The notes under the pieces: model-generated
Databases searched by the model: none
What the model was told of the DNA's origin: nothing
What the model saw: only the letters and a program-made list of their open reading frames with translations
Source of the DNA: Brienomyrus brachyistius
Lineage: Eukaryota > Chordata > Actinopteri > Osteoglossiformes > Mormyridae
Assembly: GCF_023856365.1 (NCBI RefSeq)
Contig: NC_064543.1
Span: 5,845,952-5,909,951, forward strand
DNA: 64,000 nucleotides
Direction: 5' to 3'
In this document: piece by piece, positions 40,699 through 53,861 of the stretch
Layout of the letters: each line of letters begins with the position of its first letter
Position numbering within the stretch: position 1 is the stretch's first letter
Made by a program: the position numbers and the translations under genes

Positions 40699-43600
40699 TT
40701 AGCGGAGTTTGCCCCAGGATGTGCTGCTGGCTGATTCTGATTGGGTCCTGACGGACCTTTTCCGTAGACTTTGCCCACTGCTGCTGCCCGTCGCTGCAAG
40801 GAGAGACAAATAAATACATTTCCCATCAGCCTCTGCGCCCAGCGAACCCAAATCAACATCCTATTGGTCGCCATTATAGACAGGTATGTTAAATTAGGGC
40901 TGTAGCTGAACGCTACAGGGTGGTGGATCTTCAGGAGAAGTGATTGTGACCACTGCGCTAAGCTAACCGTGTACCCATGTCTGTCACAACACCTACGTAC
41001 TTGTGCGTGCTGTGTTTGTCGCAGGAGTGGGCGGAGTTTGTTTACAACGGCGGTGAGTCGAAGGTGGCGCGTACTCACGCCCTTTGCACTGCACCCGCGG
41101 CTTCTCCCACTGCCCGTCCTCCAGGCAGCGGACCACAGGCAGGTGGCGCTGCACGAAGCCGGCTTCACACTGGTAACGGATCACCGAGTAGACCTCGTAG
41201 CGGTCCCTCCTCTTCCCGAATGTTCTGGCGTTTTTCACCTCGGGAGGGGTGCCGCAAAAGACTGGGGGGGAGGGGGGGGGGGTCGGAGGACCACAGAACG
41301 GTGTCAGTCAGGCGTGACGCGGTGTGGTGGGGGGCGGCGGCTCAGCGCGACACGGCGGCCTCTCACCAGGACCTCTCTTGCACGTGAATGGAAGGTGGTA
41401 GTTGCAGGGCACGTCGTTCCACTGGCCATTCTCATGCCAGATCATTACCACACAGTCCTCACCCGAGTTAAAATAATTGTCCGGCTGGTTTGGCTTCCAG
41501 TTCTCATATTGCTGAAGAGGAATGAAACCAAAACAAATGAGCAATACACTAACTAAAGAATGTCTGGGAAGTGGGAGAAGGACATCCTGGCTTTGCACTT
41601 GAGCAACCTCAGATGAACTGCACCGTTTACTTGCAAGTCACAACTTCCAGCAGCAGGGGGCGACAAAGAGACCACAGGCATAACTGTTTGAGACCAGGCT
41701 GCTGCTGACTCATGGAAAGAGAGGGAAGGGAAACTAGCACAAACTGAAATGAAATTAAATCTAAACACTTAATGGTTTTCTTGGGAGGGGGATACAGTGA
41801 GAACAAATATGACGTAAGAGTTGGTGAGACTGCCTCACTTCCTTGGGCTCTGCCAAGCTGAGTGGCACGGAGTTTCCTGAAAGAAACCCCTCCCTCCAGT
41901 TTAACGAGGAGTTGGGGGGCAGGAGGAGACACTCACCATCGGGCTCCCGTCTGTCCAGCGGAAGTCGTTTTCTATGGCCTTGTCGCTGAGTCCAATCCAC
42001 TGGTAATCCTGTGTGTTCGCTTTGGAGGCAAATAGAGGTTTGGGGGTGAATCGAGAGCACAGAGATGGACAGAGTCACTGTAGAGAAACCCTCTCTACTC
42101 ACAGTTGACAAAGTCCTGCTCCTCTGGAGTGAGGATGCTGACCAGGTGCGAGTTGAGGCCCTGGCAGCGGTTCTCTGCGTCCTGCCAGGGTGCACGTTCA
42201 GGGAAGTGCAGGTAACAGCTACCCTGGAACTTCACCCAGCCCTCCTCGCAGCTGCGAATGTCTGCAGTGACAGCAAGGGGGCGACAGTGAGACACACGCG
42301 CAAGCCGACCGGAGAGCGGGCCAGCCTTCGTTAGACGCTGCCATGAAGAGTCTTGGTCAGTCCAGATGCGCAGAGTGACCCCCACCCTGACCCCCACCCC
42401 CTGCAGTAGCCCCTTTTACCCAAAACAACACAGACAGATTGTCCACAGCCCTCCATGCGACACACAGAGCAGCTCCAACGGGGCAGTGATGTATTCAAGA
42501 AGAAATGTATAAATTATCTGACAATATTGCTGGGCCGCCATCAACTCGTCTGGTATTTACAAGATTTATTTGATACTTTGAAGTCACAAATATGCAGGAT
42601 ATATGAGCAGCAAGGGGGCAGCGTGTGCCTCAGCGGGCTATTAGCCTCTCCGCTTGAGATCCAAAGCTTGCCAGTTCAACCCTGGCCACGACACATCAGC
42701 AGGTCCTTGAGCAAGGCCCCTAACCTCCAGCTCCCTGGGCGGCTGCCCTTCATTGCCAGCCTGCTCTCACCTACAGAGAGCAAGCTGTGGGAGGCAAAAA
42801 GAGAATTTCCCCATAGGGATCAATAAAGTATAAATTATTATACAGAGCAAAATATCATTCTGCACCAATCTATAAAACCAGGAGTTTAACTTTTTATTTA
42901 GTTACTTATGTCCAGTAATCAATCTTTTACTGAATCTAGATTCCTTTATGATTTTAATAGTTCAGTTTTTATGTGACCTCTTGTTGAACTTAAGTTTTGG
43001 GACAACAAAACAAGAAGATAATGGATTGGTGTCCTGAGATCTGTTTTGCTCCTAGGAAATAAACACCTGCCCATACACCTCCGTGGAGCCCGCAACTAAA
43101 CATTCATGTTTTTGGGGAAAAAAGGGAAAAAAAACAATGGGTGGATTGACTTTTACGTAATTTTCCTGTAGAAAGTATTCTCATTATGGAAGTAATGACT
43201 AACAATTTACAGAACAACAACAAACCCCAGCAGCAAGAGGCTATTAAATCAGACCACCTGAAAGGTCAACAAAATGCGGGCAGAGAGAGGAGCGCTGTAG
43301 CGCGAAAGCATAACCTCGCCTAGTGGAGCCCAGACACCAGCGCAGAGCGCACCGCCACACCCGGCGACCCAACCAAACCACTCCAGTGAGTCGTTTGAGA
43401 GCTGCCACCGGTTATGTTGTTGTCGTGGGGCGGTTAGTGCGATTAGCTGAAGCCGACCTCGTACCGATCTCGCAGTGGTCCCCTCCGTAGCTGGGTAGGC
43501 ATAAGCATTTGTAAGAATCCACACCATCGACACAGGTGGCTCCGTTGACACAGGGGTTCGAATGGCACTCATCCACCTCTGTAAAATAGGTGTGTTGTTA

Positions 43601-46600
43601 CCTCTACCACCCTCAGGGGGGCGGAGCTTTTGCTAGCAGGGCAGGGGGGCGGGGCATTGGATAGCATTGATGTTAGAATCAGAACCTTTAAGGTACTGTA
43701 ACGTTGCTGTCCACATCGTCCCTGACCGACATACTGCGCCCTTCGTTTGCTTTCATATGATGCTGGAGGCAGATTAACGTGTATTAACTACTTGTCATTC
43801 CTGCGGGATGTTTGGAGCACCGCTTCTCGCTCCAGACCCATTCCAGGCAGTACGTTTCCTAACGATTCCTAACGTCGCAGCATCGTCGGCGACGTGTGGA
43901 CAAGCAACTCGATTAGCGGCGGTGAGTTCTGCAGCTTTCTGGTTAGAGGTTTAGGCAGCCACTGGAAGGTTACCGAGCAAGCAGGAAGGTTAGAGAGGAG
44001 GAGCAGGGCTGTGCCTACAGGCTGAGGGGCACCGCCGGGCAAAAACAACAGCCGGAAGGTCATCGCAAGGCCTGTCTCAAAGGGAGTCAGCTGACTGAGA
44101 GTAAGGAATCCATGGAGACGAGCCAGATATCCTGAAACACGCGGAGAAACACAGAGATGATGCCCAGAAACAGGAACAAATCAGCAAACGATGGAGAAGA
44201 GATACAAAGAAGAAACAATCGAAGACGAAAATTCATGTTAACCATGCTTTGAGTTCCTGTATTACTGTGTGTTGCAAAGACCACAGAGCCACACCAAATA
44301 TACTGACACAGGAATGGATATTGCTTCCCAGAAATAGCTCGAATGATATGAAAAAAAACTCTAAATTCAAAGTCTTGTTAAGACACCTGTATGATAATGT
44401 TTGAAAAGCAAATAGGAACTAAGCTGTAAAATAAACTTGGCAACAAAACTGAATCGCTAAAAGATGCAGTGCAATGGTCAGTTATCGTAATTGCAGGATT
44501 GTACATCATTTACGAAACAGCACGTATAAAATTCACAGTATTAGCTTCAGTCTTCTGCCTTCCTCATGCACACTGTCTGTAATATTATTCTATAACACAG
44601 AAAGTGCTCGCTGTATAGTGATTCGTATGAAATTGTCATGACTTACCCAGTTGGCAGGCATCTCCAGTGAGACCCGGAGGGCACTGGCAGTGCCTGATGT
44701 CACCTCGTACCGAACACGAGCCAGGCCCACATGGGTTTGGGTCACACGGGTCGATGAAAGCTGAGGAATTCAAGGTGGGATCTTATCAACAGCAGCTAAC
44801 AGTGGCAGTGTCAGACTGGAGATGCTTATCTTTAAGAAATACTGAAGAAATTCAGGAAGATTGACGCTGTCATAGGAATAAGGAAACCATGATCAAGTGT
44901 TTTAAAATATAAAAGGTTTTAGTAACTAACCATCCGCAAATGCAGGTTCCTGCATTACTTCTGGGATTGGTAGAGAGACGGTTGGTGGCGTGGGGGCAGC
45001 ACTGGGAACCGGAACAGTGGCGAAGTATTTGCTAATGAATTCCACCAACTCTGAACGAGATTCCTGTGGATTTTCATCCATAAATGTGCTTTTGAGCTCC
45101 TGCTCTCCAGGCTTAGAGAAACGGATCAGCGACACGTGATCCTGGGAATTCGCTCCTGAGAAGGTACCCGATGTGACTCCGCTTGAAGAACCAACCTGGT
45201 CTCCGCTCCCAGATATAAACACAGATCCACTACCTGCGCCACTGATCTCCACCGGCCCTTTGCCGAGTTCCTGGCTAATCTTGGGGATTATGGAAATCTC
45301 AACCATCTCCTCCTCCGTAAGAAGAACGACATCCCCATTCGCAGAAGCACCTGAGATCTCTCCTGATGGTAGGCCGGAAGCACTGGTCGCATCTGGAAGA
45401 CCAGAAGTACTGCTCTGGTCAAGAAGACTGGAATCCCCACTTATGTCTGGGAGACCTGGAATCTCACTCACATCAGGAAGACCAGAAGCCCCACTCATTT
45501 CTGGAATACCGGAAGCCCCAGAAGAATAACCGGAAAAATCCCCGGAATGAACTCCACATACCGCAGAGCCAAACTCCATAAGTCCAGAAGCTTCTTGCTC
45601 TTCTACTGGTTGCTTTATCACCTGAATGAAATCAGAGTCCAAAAGGGTCACTTCAGGTAATTCAGTGCCACTTCCAGATGCAGAGCCGCTGAATCCAGAT
45701 CCGAGGCCAGTGACGTCCCCACTGAAGAAGCCGCTCATTCCGAATCCTGACATATCTCCCGAACCACTGAATTCCACCTTCCCTCTACCCTCTTCTGTAG
45801 AGGTCTGGGATTCGGATTTATCTACCATACTGCCATCTAGCAGAATAATCATGGAATCCCCACTACCATCAAGGTCTCCAGAGAAACCACTGATGTCCCC
45901 AGATTGTAAAAATCCAGATGGTATCCCACTGTATCCGGAGAGGTCCCCACTTGTACCTGACCCGGATGCCACACCCGTGAAGTCTCCACTCTCTCCTGAA
46001 CCACTAAATATTGCAGTGCTGCCTTCTTCAGGAATGAATCCTGAAGCGCTCCCTGATCCTGACAGGGCCTCGCTGAATCCTGAAGGAAATCCACTGCAGT
46101 CTCCTGATCCTGTCCCAGATGTTAATATCAGGATCCCAGTACTTCCTTCTCCAGCTTCCTGGGGCTTCCCAGATGCAGATCCCTCACCAGACAGCATCTC
46201 GCCGCTTCCCTGGAGAATCACCCGAATGTCAGACCCATCTCCGCTGAGCCCAGATCCAGAAACGTCTTCACCCAGACCTGATTCAGTGCCAGACGCCTCG
46301 CCGCTTGCACTCCCAGACCCAGAACTCTCCCCAGAGGTGCCGCTGCCACCAGAAGGCAGGTCCGTAGAACCAAAGCCAGAGATATCAACAGAGATAGGAG
46401 GAGCTATTGAGGGACTCACTGCGAAGGGGAAATAAAAGGGAGGAGACAAAAATCATTACATCACAGCATCACAAAACGAAACCATGACCAACAACATCTA
46501 CAAAATAAATTTCAAGTTCTAGAATACTTAAGGGCAGCACCAAAGGAACATAACAATGCCGATTTGGCAGTCGGGTCTTACGAGTGACAGTGACACAGAA

Positions 46601-49600
46601 AGTTTATTACCGGGTTTTCGGAGATCAGTTACGGATGTAATATTGATCAGATCCTCTTCAATCCCCGTAATGTTCCATTTGGTTTCATTAAGTGCCATGA
46701 GATCAACTAAGGAGTGCAGAAATATAGTTAGTTAGTTTTTGAAAAAGGCGCAAATAGAGCAGCAATAACATGGATTCCATTTCCATGGTACCTTTACCCC
46801 GTAAACAGTAGGCGTCATATCTGGAGTACAGGTCTGGGTAGCTTGTCTGACTGGGGAAGCTATAGACAGTGTGGACCCCTGCTTTCCCTCCCCCACACTG
46901 GAGCGTGGGCTTGTTGATTGGATACCGGACGCTGCGGTCCCTCAGCCAGCCGGGGCGACACTTGTCAAAGCCTTGCTTCCAGGCGGCGTGCAGATCAGCC
47001 GTGGAGGCCAGAGTGGCATTTTGTTCCAGGCAGTAGCTCACTGCCTCGTCGTAGGTGAAGCCCTCACTCGAACTGACGTGAAACACCTCTCCTGAAAGAG
47101 CACAGATGTATATCGAAGCCCTGAATCACACAAACGCAGGCCGAGTCCGTGCTTTCGTTGGGACTCTCACCTTTGGGGCTGTCGATGTAGCAGTACACAT
47201 CGTACCGCTCACCAGCAGGCCGCAGGCCGTAGCTTCTGACGCCAGGTGCCTGATTCAAGTCTCCCGAGCATTTTTCTCGTGGAAAAACGATCGGGTACCT
47301 TCAGTTGAAACAGCACCAGGATCGTGTCAGTGCAGATCAGCTCATGAACTGCTCTTTCAGATGAGGTTGTGATGATCCAGAGCCCATCCCCGGGTACACA
47401 CAGTCTAATCGACTCGACTTAAAGAGCGTCATTCAGTCTGAGAAAGAGCAAGGTGGCTGATGGAATGCCCTGCCCCAAACTCACCTCACGGACTGGTCGA
47501 GGAGCCAGCCGGCGTCGCACTGGTGGAAGCCGCCCTGAAAAGCGGCTTGGAGCTGCTCGGGGCTGGCGATGACCGCGCCTATGCTCTGGCACGCTACCTG
47601 GGCTTCCACAAAGGTGAAGGCGTAGCGACTGGAGCCGGTGCGGTAATGGAACACAACACCTGCAAAATAAGAATGCGCCAATAGTACAGCACCTGCATCC
47701 ATCACTCAAACTGCAGTTTGCCTTTCAAGTAGAAGTTTAAAATAAGACTAACCGGTGACAGAAGGCACAGACTCGGTGTAATTTTCAGGAGTAATCTTTT
47801 CTTCTAGCCCAGGCACAGCAGTCGCTTGAATGATGATCTCCTCTTCAATGCCGGTGATGTTCAGGTAGTCCTCAGTAATGCTCGGGGGTGGGGACAGGGG
47901 TAACTCGGTAACATTGTCACCGGCGCCAATGAGGTCCGATGTCACGGTCTCCATTCCGTCCGTGCCCGTGATGTTCACTGGCTCCTGCGTCACCACCTCA
48001 CCCTTCAGCTCGATTTCCCTGGTGGCGTTCCTGAGGAAAACCTCAGGGCCGTCGGTAACAGTGGCCATGCTCACAAGGCTACTGCCTGCCTCGGTGGTGG
48101 TCTGCAGGTCTGAAAAGGTCGTAGTCATGGCCGAACCCTCCTCTTCGTCTGGAAAACAAAATGACCGCATCTTTTAGAGAACCGGGACCATACCATTTGG
48201 TACTAGGTCTACCATTCTGTCCCACATTCATACTTCAGGGTCTGGGTCATTTACCTTCGTAGCAGATTGCGTCATAGCGGGACTCTGGGTGGGGGTAGCC
48301 GGTCTGGTTTGGGTGGAGGTATACCGTGCGCACCCCGAGAAGTCCCCCTCCGCACTGCGGCCTGGCGATGTTAATAGGGTACCGGACACTCCTGTCTGCC
48401 AGCCAGCCTGCGTTGCACACATCCATGCCTGCCTTCCAGGCTAAGTACAGCTGGCCGGTTGTGGCCAACTGTGCCCCCAGTTTCACACACTGCTCCTTCG
48501 CCTCAGTAAAGGTGAATTTATCCGGAGAAAAGGAGTAGAAAACTCTGCCTGGAATTCAAGAGGGGGGCAGCTGGAGAAGGACTGAATGTAGCGCGACATC
48601 TGCCTGCCTTTTGCTGAGCTTGTGAATAGAGCAGAGTTGCGTACCTGACATCTTTTCTGCGAAACAGTACACATCGTAGGTTTCATTGACGTCCCGCACG
48701 CCATACGTTCGGACCCCGGGAAATTCATCCTTGTCACCATAGCAACGTTCTCGCGGCTCATGAATAGGGTACCTTTAGGTTATAGAAAGACACTGTTAAA
48801 TGATGCCTTGTTCTGCGATTCTGATTGTATCATAGAGTTAGACTTTTTTTTCCCCCTTGGGGAAGAGAATAGGACAGATACATCCTTTAATGTGGCATAA
48901 AATCAAGTTCATAGTACATGTCTCTGCAAGTACTGATGTGCCGTGCAAGGTCTGTACACCGCTTCACTGTGTGTGTCTGTGAGAGCAGTGGATATGACGT
49001 CGTAAAAAACAGACCCAGACAGGATGAACACAGAGACCCCTCAGTGTAACGGCAGGTTTTCAGGAAAGGCAAAGAAAGGGTTTTTGTGTGCAAAGGAAGT
49101 GACAGGCTCAGAAGGCACTAGTGCCGTCTCGTGTTCAAGTCAGCGTGAAAGAGATCCGCATTTCGAACCCGGGCTGGACAAAGGTAAGCGAACCGCTGGA
49201 AGAGCCGATTAGGCTAATGCCACTTAAAACAACCATAGCAAATATGATTAGTAGTTTGAACCAACGCAACAATCTTGGACAGTTTGCTATAGTAATTGGT
49301 GTAAATGTACCTTAAAAGTACAAAAGCACAACCTTCAACCAGTTAAACTTTGTACTACCTGCTGTTTTAATATGACCTGGGTAATTTGATCTAAAAGTCG
49401 TTTTTGAAGTAAAGGGCCCGGTCACTCTTTGTGGTCTACAAACTGGCAGCGCTACTGGAGTGCGCATGTGGTTTGGATGAACGTGACTGACCGGACAGTC
49501 TGGTCAGACAGCCAGCCGGCGTCGCACTGGTGGAATCCGTCGTCGTAGGCGGCTTGGAGCTGCTCGGGGCTGGCGATCACGGCGCTGTTCTGGATGCAAG

Positions 49601-50728
49601 CGGCCTTGGCCTTCTCGAAGGTCAGCGTGTAGCGGGTGGAGATGGCACGGTAGTGGAACACGATCCCTAGGAAAATCATCAGTCAGTTCTTTTAGTGAGT
49701 CTTTCAAAATATTGCAAACTTAGCCTGGACGTAAATTAAAGACCGAAGACCGTTTCAGCTTTGAGGCTTAGCTGGTGCAGCAAAACACCCAGGTGCGAAC
49801 AAACATGTTTAATTATAAATCATTTTAGGTAAGACATGCAACAAAATAACTGTAAATAAAATATTCACAGAACTCAGCTTGGAATAGCATGGCCCATATT
49901 GTTTTTCTTATATTTCATATTCAAAATAGTAAAAAGAAAATCAAGATTTTATGGGAGCCAGACTGCAGACTCCAGACTCATGACTTCCTTGGCTGTAGAT
50001 TTAACTGAAAGATTTCTCTTGGCTGAGGTGACGACCACTTCAGGTGAATCAAATATGAATCCCATCAACTCCCATCAAGAAACATCAGTTAACACAGTTC
50101 CAGTGTAACCTTACCTTGCACCTGGATCTCAACATTGTCATTGTTGTCCTCAATTCCATGCATGACCTCGCAGCGGTAGGTGCCGGAATCATTCGAGTGT
50201 AGCTCCGTGATCTCAATGGAGGCGTCGGTAGACACCCTGGGGTAGTTGACCATGGTGACTCTGTCTAAATACGTTGATTCAATCTGCACTTCGCCCTCCA
50301 TGGCCACCAGGATGTCTGTCACTTTGTCCTTGGTCACACGGCTCCACTTGATGCGGTGGGACAGAGGGCCAATGGTGGGCGCGCCGGGATCGTGGACAGT
50401 GTTGTCCTGAAAGTAGCACGGCACGAGCAGCTTTCCCCCCAGCAGGGGGCGCAGTGGCTGCTCTACAGGAATGCTCACACTCAGCGGGTTGTCAAAGTCT
50501 ACGGGGCCATAGGAACAAAGAAGAACCCAACAGTCAAGCCCACGTCGACAGGAGCTACCAGACGGCACATGCACTCACTCGGGGACACCGGCATTCGATC
50601 ACAAGCGGGATGCGTAGAAACATCTGGAAAACCACAGTTCGTCACTCACCCGTTCCTGACAATTCCTCATAGTATATCGTCGCTGCGATGACGCGCAGAT
50701 ACACACACAGCAAAAACAAGGTGGTCAT
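40699..50728 (-). CDS. acan: acan: aggrecan core protein, 18 coding exons, 1509 aa
   Basis: Exons 5' to 3' (minus strand): 50650-50728, 50115-50498, 49492-49666, 48645-48772, 48255-48548, 47753-48148, 47485-47659, 47171-47298, 46798-47091, 46611-46706, 44931-46418, 44647-44760, 43465-43578, 42103-42261, 41937-42019, 41367-41511, 41079-41261, 40699-40793. They total 4530 nt in frame. Domains: signal peptide 1-~20 ([16 protein letters not shown]); G1 with Ig (27-154) and two link modules (155-353); IGD (354-485); G2 link modules (486-684); short KS-like exon (685-716); Ser-Gly CS region (717-1212); EGF (1213-1250); EGF-Ca (1251-1288); C-type lectin (1289-1417); CCP (1418-1478); basic tail. Equal-length G1 and G2 exons (175, 128, 294 nt) show the ancient duplication. 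Known role: large cartilage and perineuronal proteoglycan that binds hyaluronan through G1 with link protein. Human is about 2500 aa, so this CS region is short. An acceptor 7 nt before the ATG means exon 1 is noncoding and upstream. Confidence 0.96.
42603..42832 (+). mobile_element. tRNA-derived SINE in an acan intron
   Basis: A B-box-like AGTTCAACCCTGG lies near the start, then the body words GAGCAAGGCCCCTAACCTCC and GGGCGGCTGCCC, and a 3' end AATTTCCCCATAGGGATCAATAAAG of the kind shared by piscine SINEs and LINEs. It lies antisense to acan in the intron between EGF2 and the first lectin exon. No target duplication was resolved. Confidence 0.7.
44931..46418 (-). other. acan: acan chondroitin-sulfate attachment exon (1488 nt, 496 codons)
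   Basis: A single large exon with about 60 Ser-Gly dipeptides by hand count, mostly in loose repeats such as [20 protein letters not shown] and SGASGLPD, with acidic residues nearby as expected for xylosyltransferase acceptor sites. Human CS1 plus CS2 span well over 1000 residues with regular 19-aa repeats; here the repeats are irregular. The last ~55 residues turn Pro-rich ([11 protein letters not shown]) and lack SG. The boundaries are a CGCAG acceptor and a GATG/GTTAG donor, both phase 1. Confidence 0.93.
47753..48148 (-). other. acan: acan interglobular domain (IGD) exon
   Basis: 132 codons between G1 and G2 carry several N-glycosylation sequons (NAT, NIT, NVT, NIT, NYT). The string [11 protein letters not shown] aligns with the human aggrecanase site RNITEGEARG, and [10 protein letters not shown] aligns with the human VVQVTAVPG that precedes G2. 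It is the extended, protease-sensitive stretch of aggrecan. The expected MMP site resembling DIPENFFG is not recognisable. Confidence 0.85.
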
Positions 50729-52559
50729 AATTTACCTAAAAATACAGCAGGAAAAAGTGTGTCAATCATTTGCTCGCAACTAAGTATCTGTTGAAAGGTT
50801 AGGTGGAAAAAAACAGCCCCGTATAGAATACAGTGGTTACAAGGTCTCGGGTAAATAGCCATACGCTGTATTTAGCTTATTACTAATCATGCAGTATAAC
50901 AGTCCACGCCCAAGCGAGGCATCGAAGCAAACCACTGAGGAACCTCTGTTTGAGGGGACACAGGTGTTCAAACTGTTACTGTGGCAAAGCACCAATAAGG
51001 CAAGAGAAAGTTTTAAGAGACAGTAAACAGCGGAGAGTCAAGGTCAGGCCCAGAGAACTGGTGAAGAGGGCTGGATGAGAGGACACAGCACACAGGGATT
51101 TATTAACATGTAAAATTCGCTGACTGAGGGATTCGGTGAATAAACTTAGATGGCAATTTTATCAGTAACTGGACAGACAACACTTTTAAAATAACTAGAA
51201 AAAGTGCGGCTGTCGTCAATACTTTTTAGTTACTTTAACTGGCAAAGGTCCAGTTTGGAGAACCTTCTATGCAGTATACAAACAGCTCACATAGAAAACT
51301 AAAGCCAAACTGCATTCCACTTAAAGGAGACCGTTAGTAATCAGCGAAAAGTGAGAGAAAGCTGTTGATCTTTCCACAGCTGCTGTAATAGCTGGAAAAA
51401 AATGTATGTTCAGGCTGGTGGTTTTCCTGAGACGCCGTCTGATGCTTTTACCATGTAGAGTCACAACAAAGAATGTAAGACAAAACAAAGCGAGCCGATT
51501 TAGTCAATGGCGATGGTAGCGCTGGCTTGAGAAGGCCAGCTAGAGGCGGCTTATGTAAGCATTTATCGCTGACACGAGCAGCTCGATGGGCCGACTGTGG
51601 TTCAGGTGTCAAGCCAGGGTCTGTGCGTTACTACAAGAGGCAGTACGGCGTCTAATTTAAACAGCAGTCTGCAGAACAAAGACCGCCATTGTGAGAGTGA
51701 ATAAAAAGTTGCAGATCCATACAGCTCTCTTCCTGGCAGCGTCAAATGGACAAATTGCTGCTTGACTGTACTGGATTTTTCCAAATTTCTAGAAGTCGAC
51801 AATCCTCTCTGAAGGCAAGCCTTCCACACACGTTGGCTAGGAGATGTTGATGCTCTGCCCAGAAAGCTCCAGATTCATTGAACATCCAGCTCCGGTCCAT
51901 GGCACCAGTGTTGCCGCCGGCAACGCCATAACTCACGGCAATTTCTTAATGCATTTATGGCAGTTTCATGCATTAACGTTGCCGTGGCAGCACTGGAAGG
52001 CAGTAGCGGTAGGGCTGCTCGATTAAGGCAAAAATCACATCATGATTATTTTGGCCAATACTCAGTATACTTAATACTCGCGATTATTTAACATGATTCC
52101 TCATTGACTTCAGAAATATTATGCATTCATTGACCTCATTGAATTCGTTGAATTCATTTTAACAGTAGATTTCCTTAATCTCCAAATATAATTGAACAGA
52201 GAAACAAATAAAAAGGTGTCCTGAAAAGTGCACTGGAATTATTAAACCATCACTGCAAAATGAAGTGCAGTGCAATTTTATCTGAATTATTGCGTTTTGA
52301 CAGTTACTGGAAATAATCTTTGGAAGCCAAAACTGTAATTGAAGTTAATATACAATTAATTGCCCAGCCCATCTAGCAGTCCATCATCACTATGCAGACT
52401 CGCCTGACTCGGCTACAGGTGCCTGTCAGTTATAAAGTAACAAACACTGTGCAGAATTACTACTATCAATCTTTTATTATACAAATTACCAGCACACGTG
52501 TAATTATCTAATGATTATTTTCATAGCTAGTTTTCCAGTACAGGGTGACAGTGAGTCTT

Positions 52560-52960
52560 CCCCAGGAAACACTGATCCACATTCTTACATATTTATCAGA
52601 TGGTTTTACCCAAAGCAACGTACAATTGACAAAGCAGGGTCAGAGAACACCTGCAGCGACTGCGGTTAAGGGCCCAACGAATCGCCCTAGAAGCTACAGA
52701 GTCCTGACCCGCATGGATGGAATATCAGACATTAACAAGGTACATACACACTCTACGGCAACTTAGAGACCCTGATCCACTCTAACCGTGTGTTCTAAGA
52801 ATTCCTTGGAGAAACCCGCACAAATGCAAGGAGAAGCGTAACGGTGACCCACAAACAGCGGGGGCAGGAGTCGAACCCCCCCAAACAAGAACCTGAGAAG
52901 CTGCTGGAGCCTTCAGGTTGACGGGAAGAAGGAGAAAGTGACTCAATCCCATTTGTGAAC
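52560..52960. repeat. SINE-like / L2-tail-like fragments
   Basis: TTACATATTTATCAGATGGTTTTACCCAAAGCAACGTACAA resembles the piscine repeat motif with CAGACGCTTTTATCCAAAGC. Farther on, the minus strand shows a B-box-like GGTTCGACTCC. These are old, broken copies. Confidence 0.4.
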
Positions 52961-53861
52961 CGGAGGACCCTTCGTGGCATAAGGAAAAGCTGCTTCATGG
53001 AAAATGCACTTGTCATCTAATAAATAAAATCTCCCTATTAGGTTCAGGCGATTGGTAAGACGTCAAATCAGCAGAGAAGTGGACCAGCGTGGAAAGGGTC
53101 AGTGGGTGTGGGGGGGGGGGGGGGGCGAAAGAAGACAGAGATTTTGATTATGGGGGCCAGACGTTTTTTTGGATGCGACGAGAGTCTGCTCAGCTGCAGA
53201 AGGTTCACAGTCAACTGTGAGGAACGTTCAGATCCGAGAGGCGACACAGGCAACGAGCTGCCACTATAAACGGCGACTCCAGCTCAGAGGCAGCCATCGG
53301 CAAACGAAGGGGGGCAGAGATGGTCGTCATGGGAACTACTGAGGAGGTGACACTGAAATAACCCTAAACACACCAAAGGGAAAAAGTAACGAAACAGACA
53401 GGCAATGGGGATTCAGTAAGTTCGGTAACATACATATGTAAAAAAGAGACAATATGACATTCTTTAAGGCAGTATTTAATATTTTAGCTTAATTAATTAG
53501 CATGTGTCATTAGCTAAACACTATAATAAAAGGGTGAGCAGATAATCCATGTCAAGAATGACACATTGACCTAGGACAGGATGAGAAAACTACTGATTCA
53601 ATTAACAGGACCTGGATTTCACTTCAGCACTGAGCTCTTGCTGTGTGCTGATTGGTCAGTCTCCTATAACCATACATGTGTCACTAGTGTTAATGTGAAA
53701 CAACTGGATGAGTCTTTCAATCGAGGAAACACAGCAGTCAAAGCACAAGAAGAACTGAACTATTTAGCCAAGCAGAGGAGCCTTTCAGTTGTAAAATAGT
53801 TTGTAAAACCTGAAGTAGCCCAAAGTGTCCTGACATGGATTATCTGGTCACCCTAGTACAA

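Noticed and set aside
41937..42008. Acceptor CACAG giving a 72-nt acan lectin exon
   Set aside because: It breaks the reading frame with the previous exon. The acceptor 11 nt upstream (exon from 42019) gives the usual 83-nt exon and the conserved FVN-SNTQ-DYQW join.
45626..46435. Plus-strand open frame of 269 codons antisense to the acan CS exon
   Set aside because: It is Pro/Ser/Asp-rich because it is the complement of Ser-Gly codons. It has no domains, splice context or signal peptide, and the minus-strand reading is clearly aggrecan.
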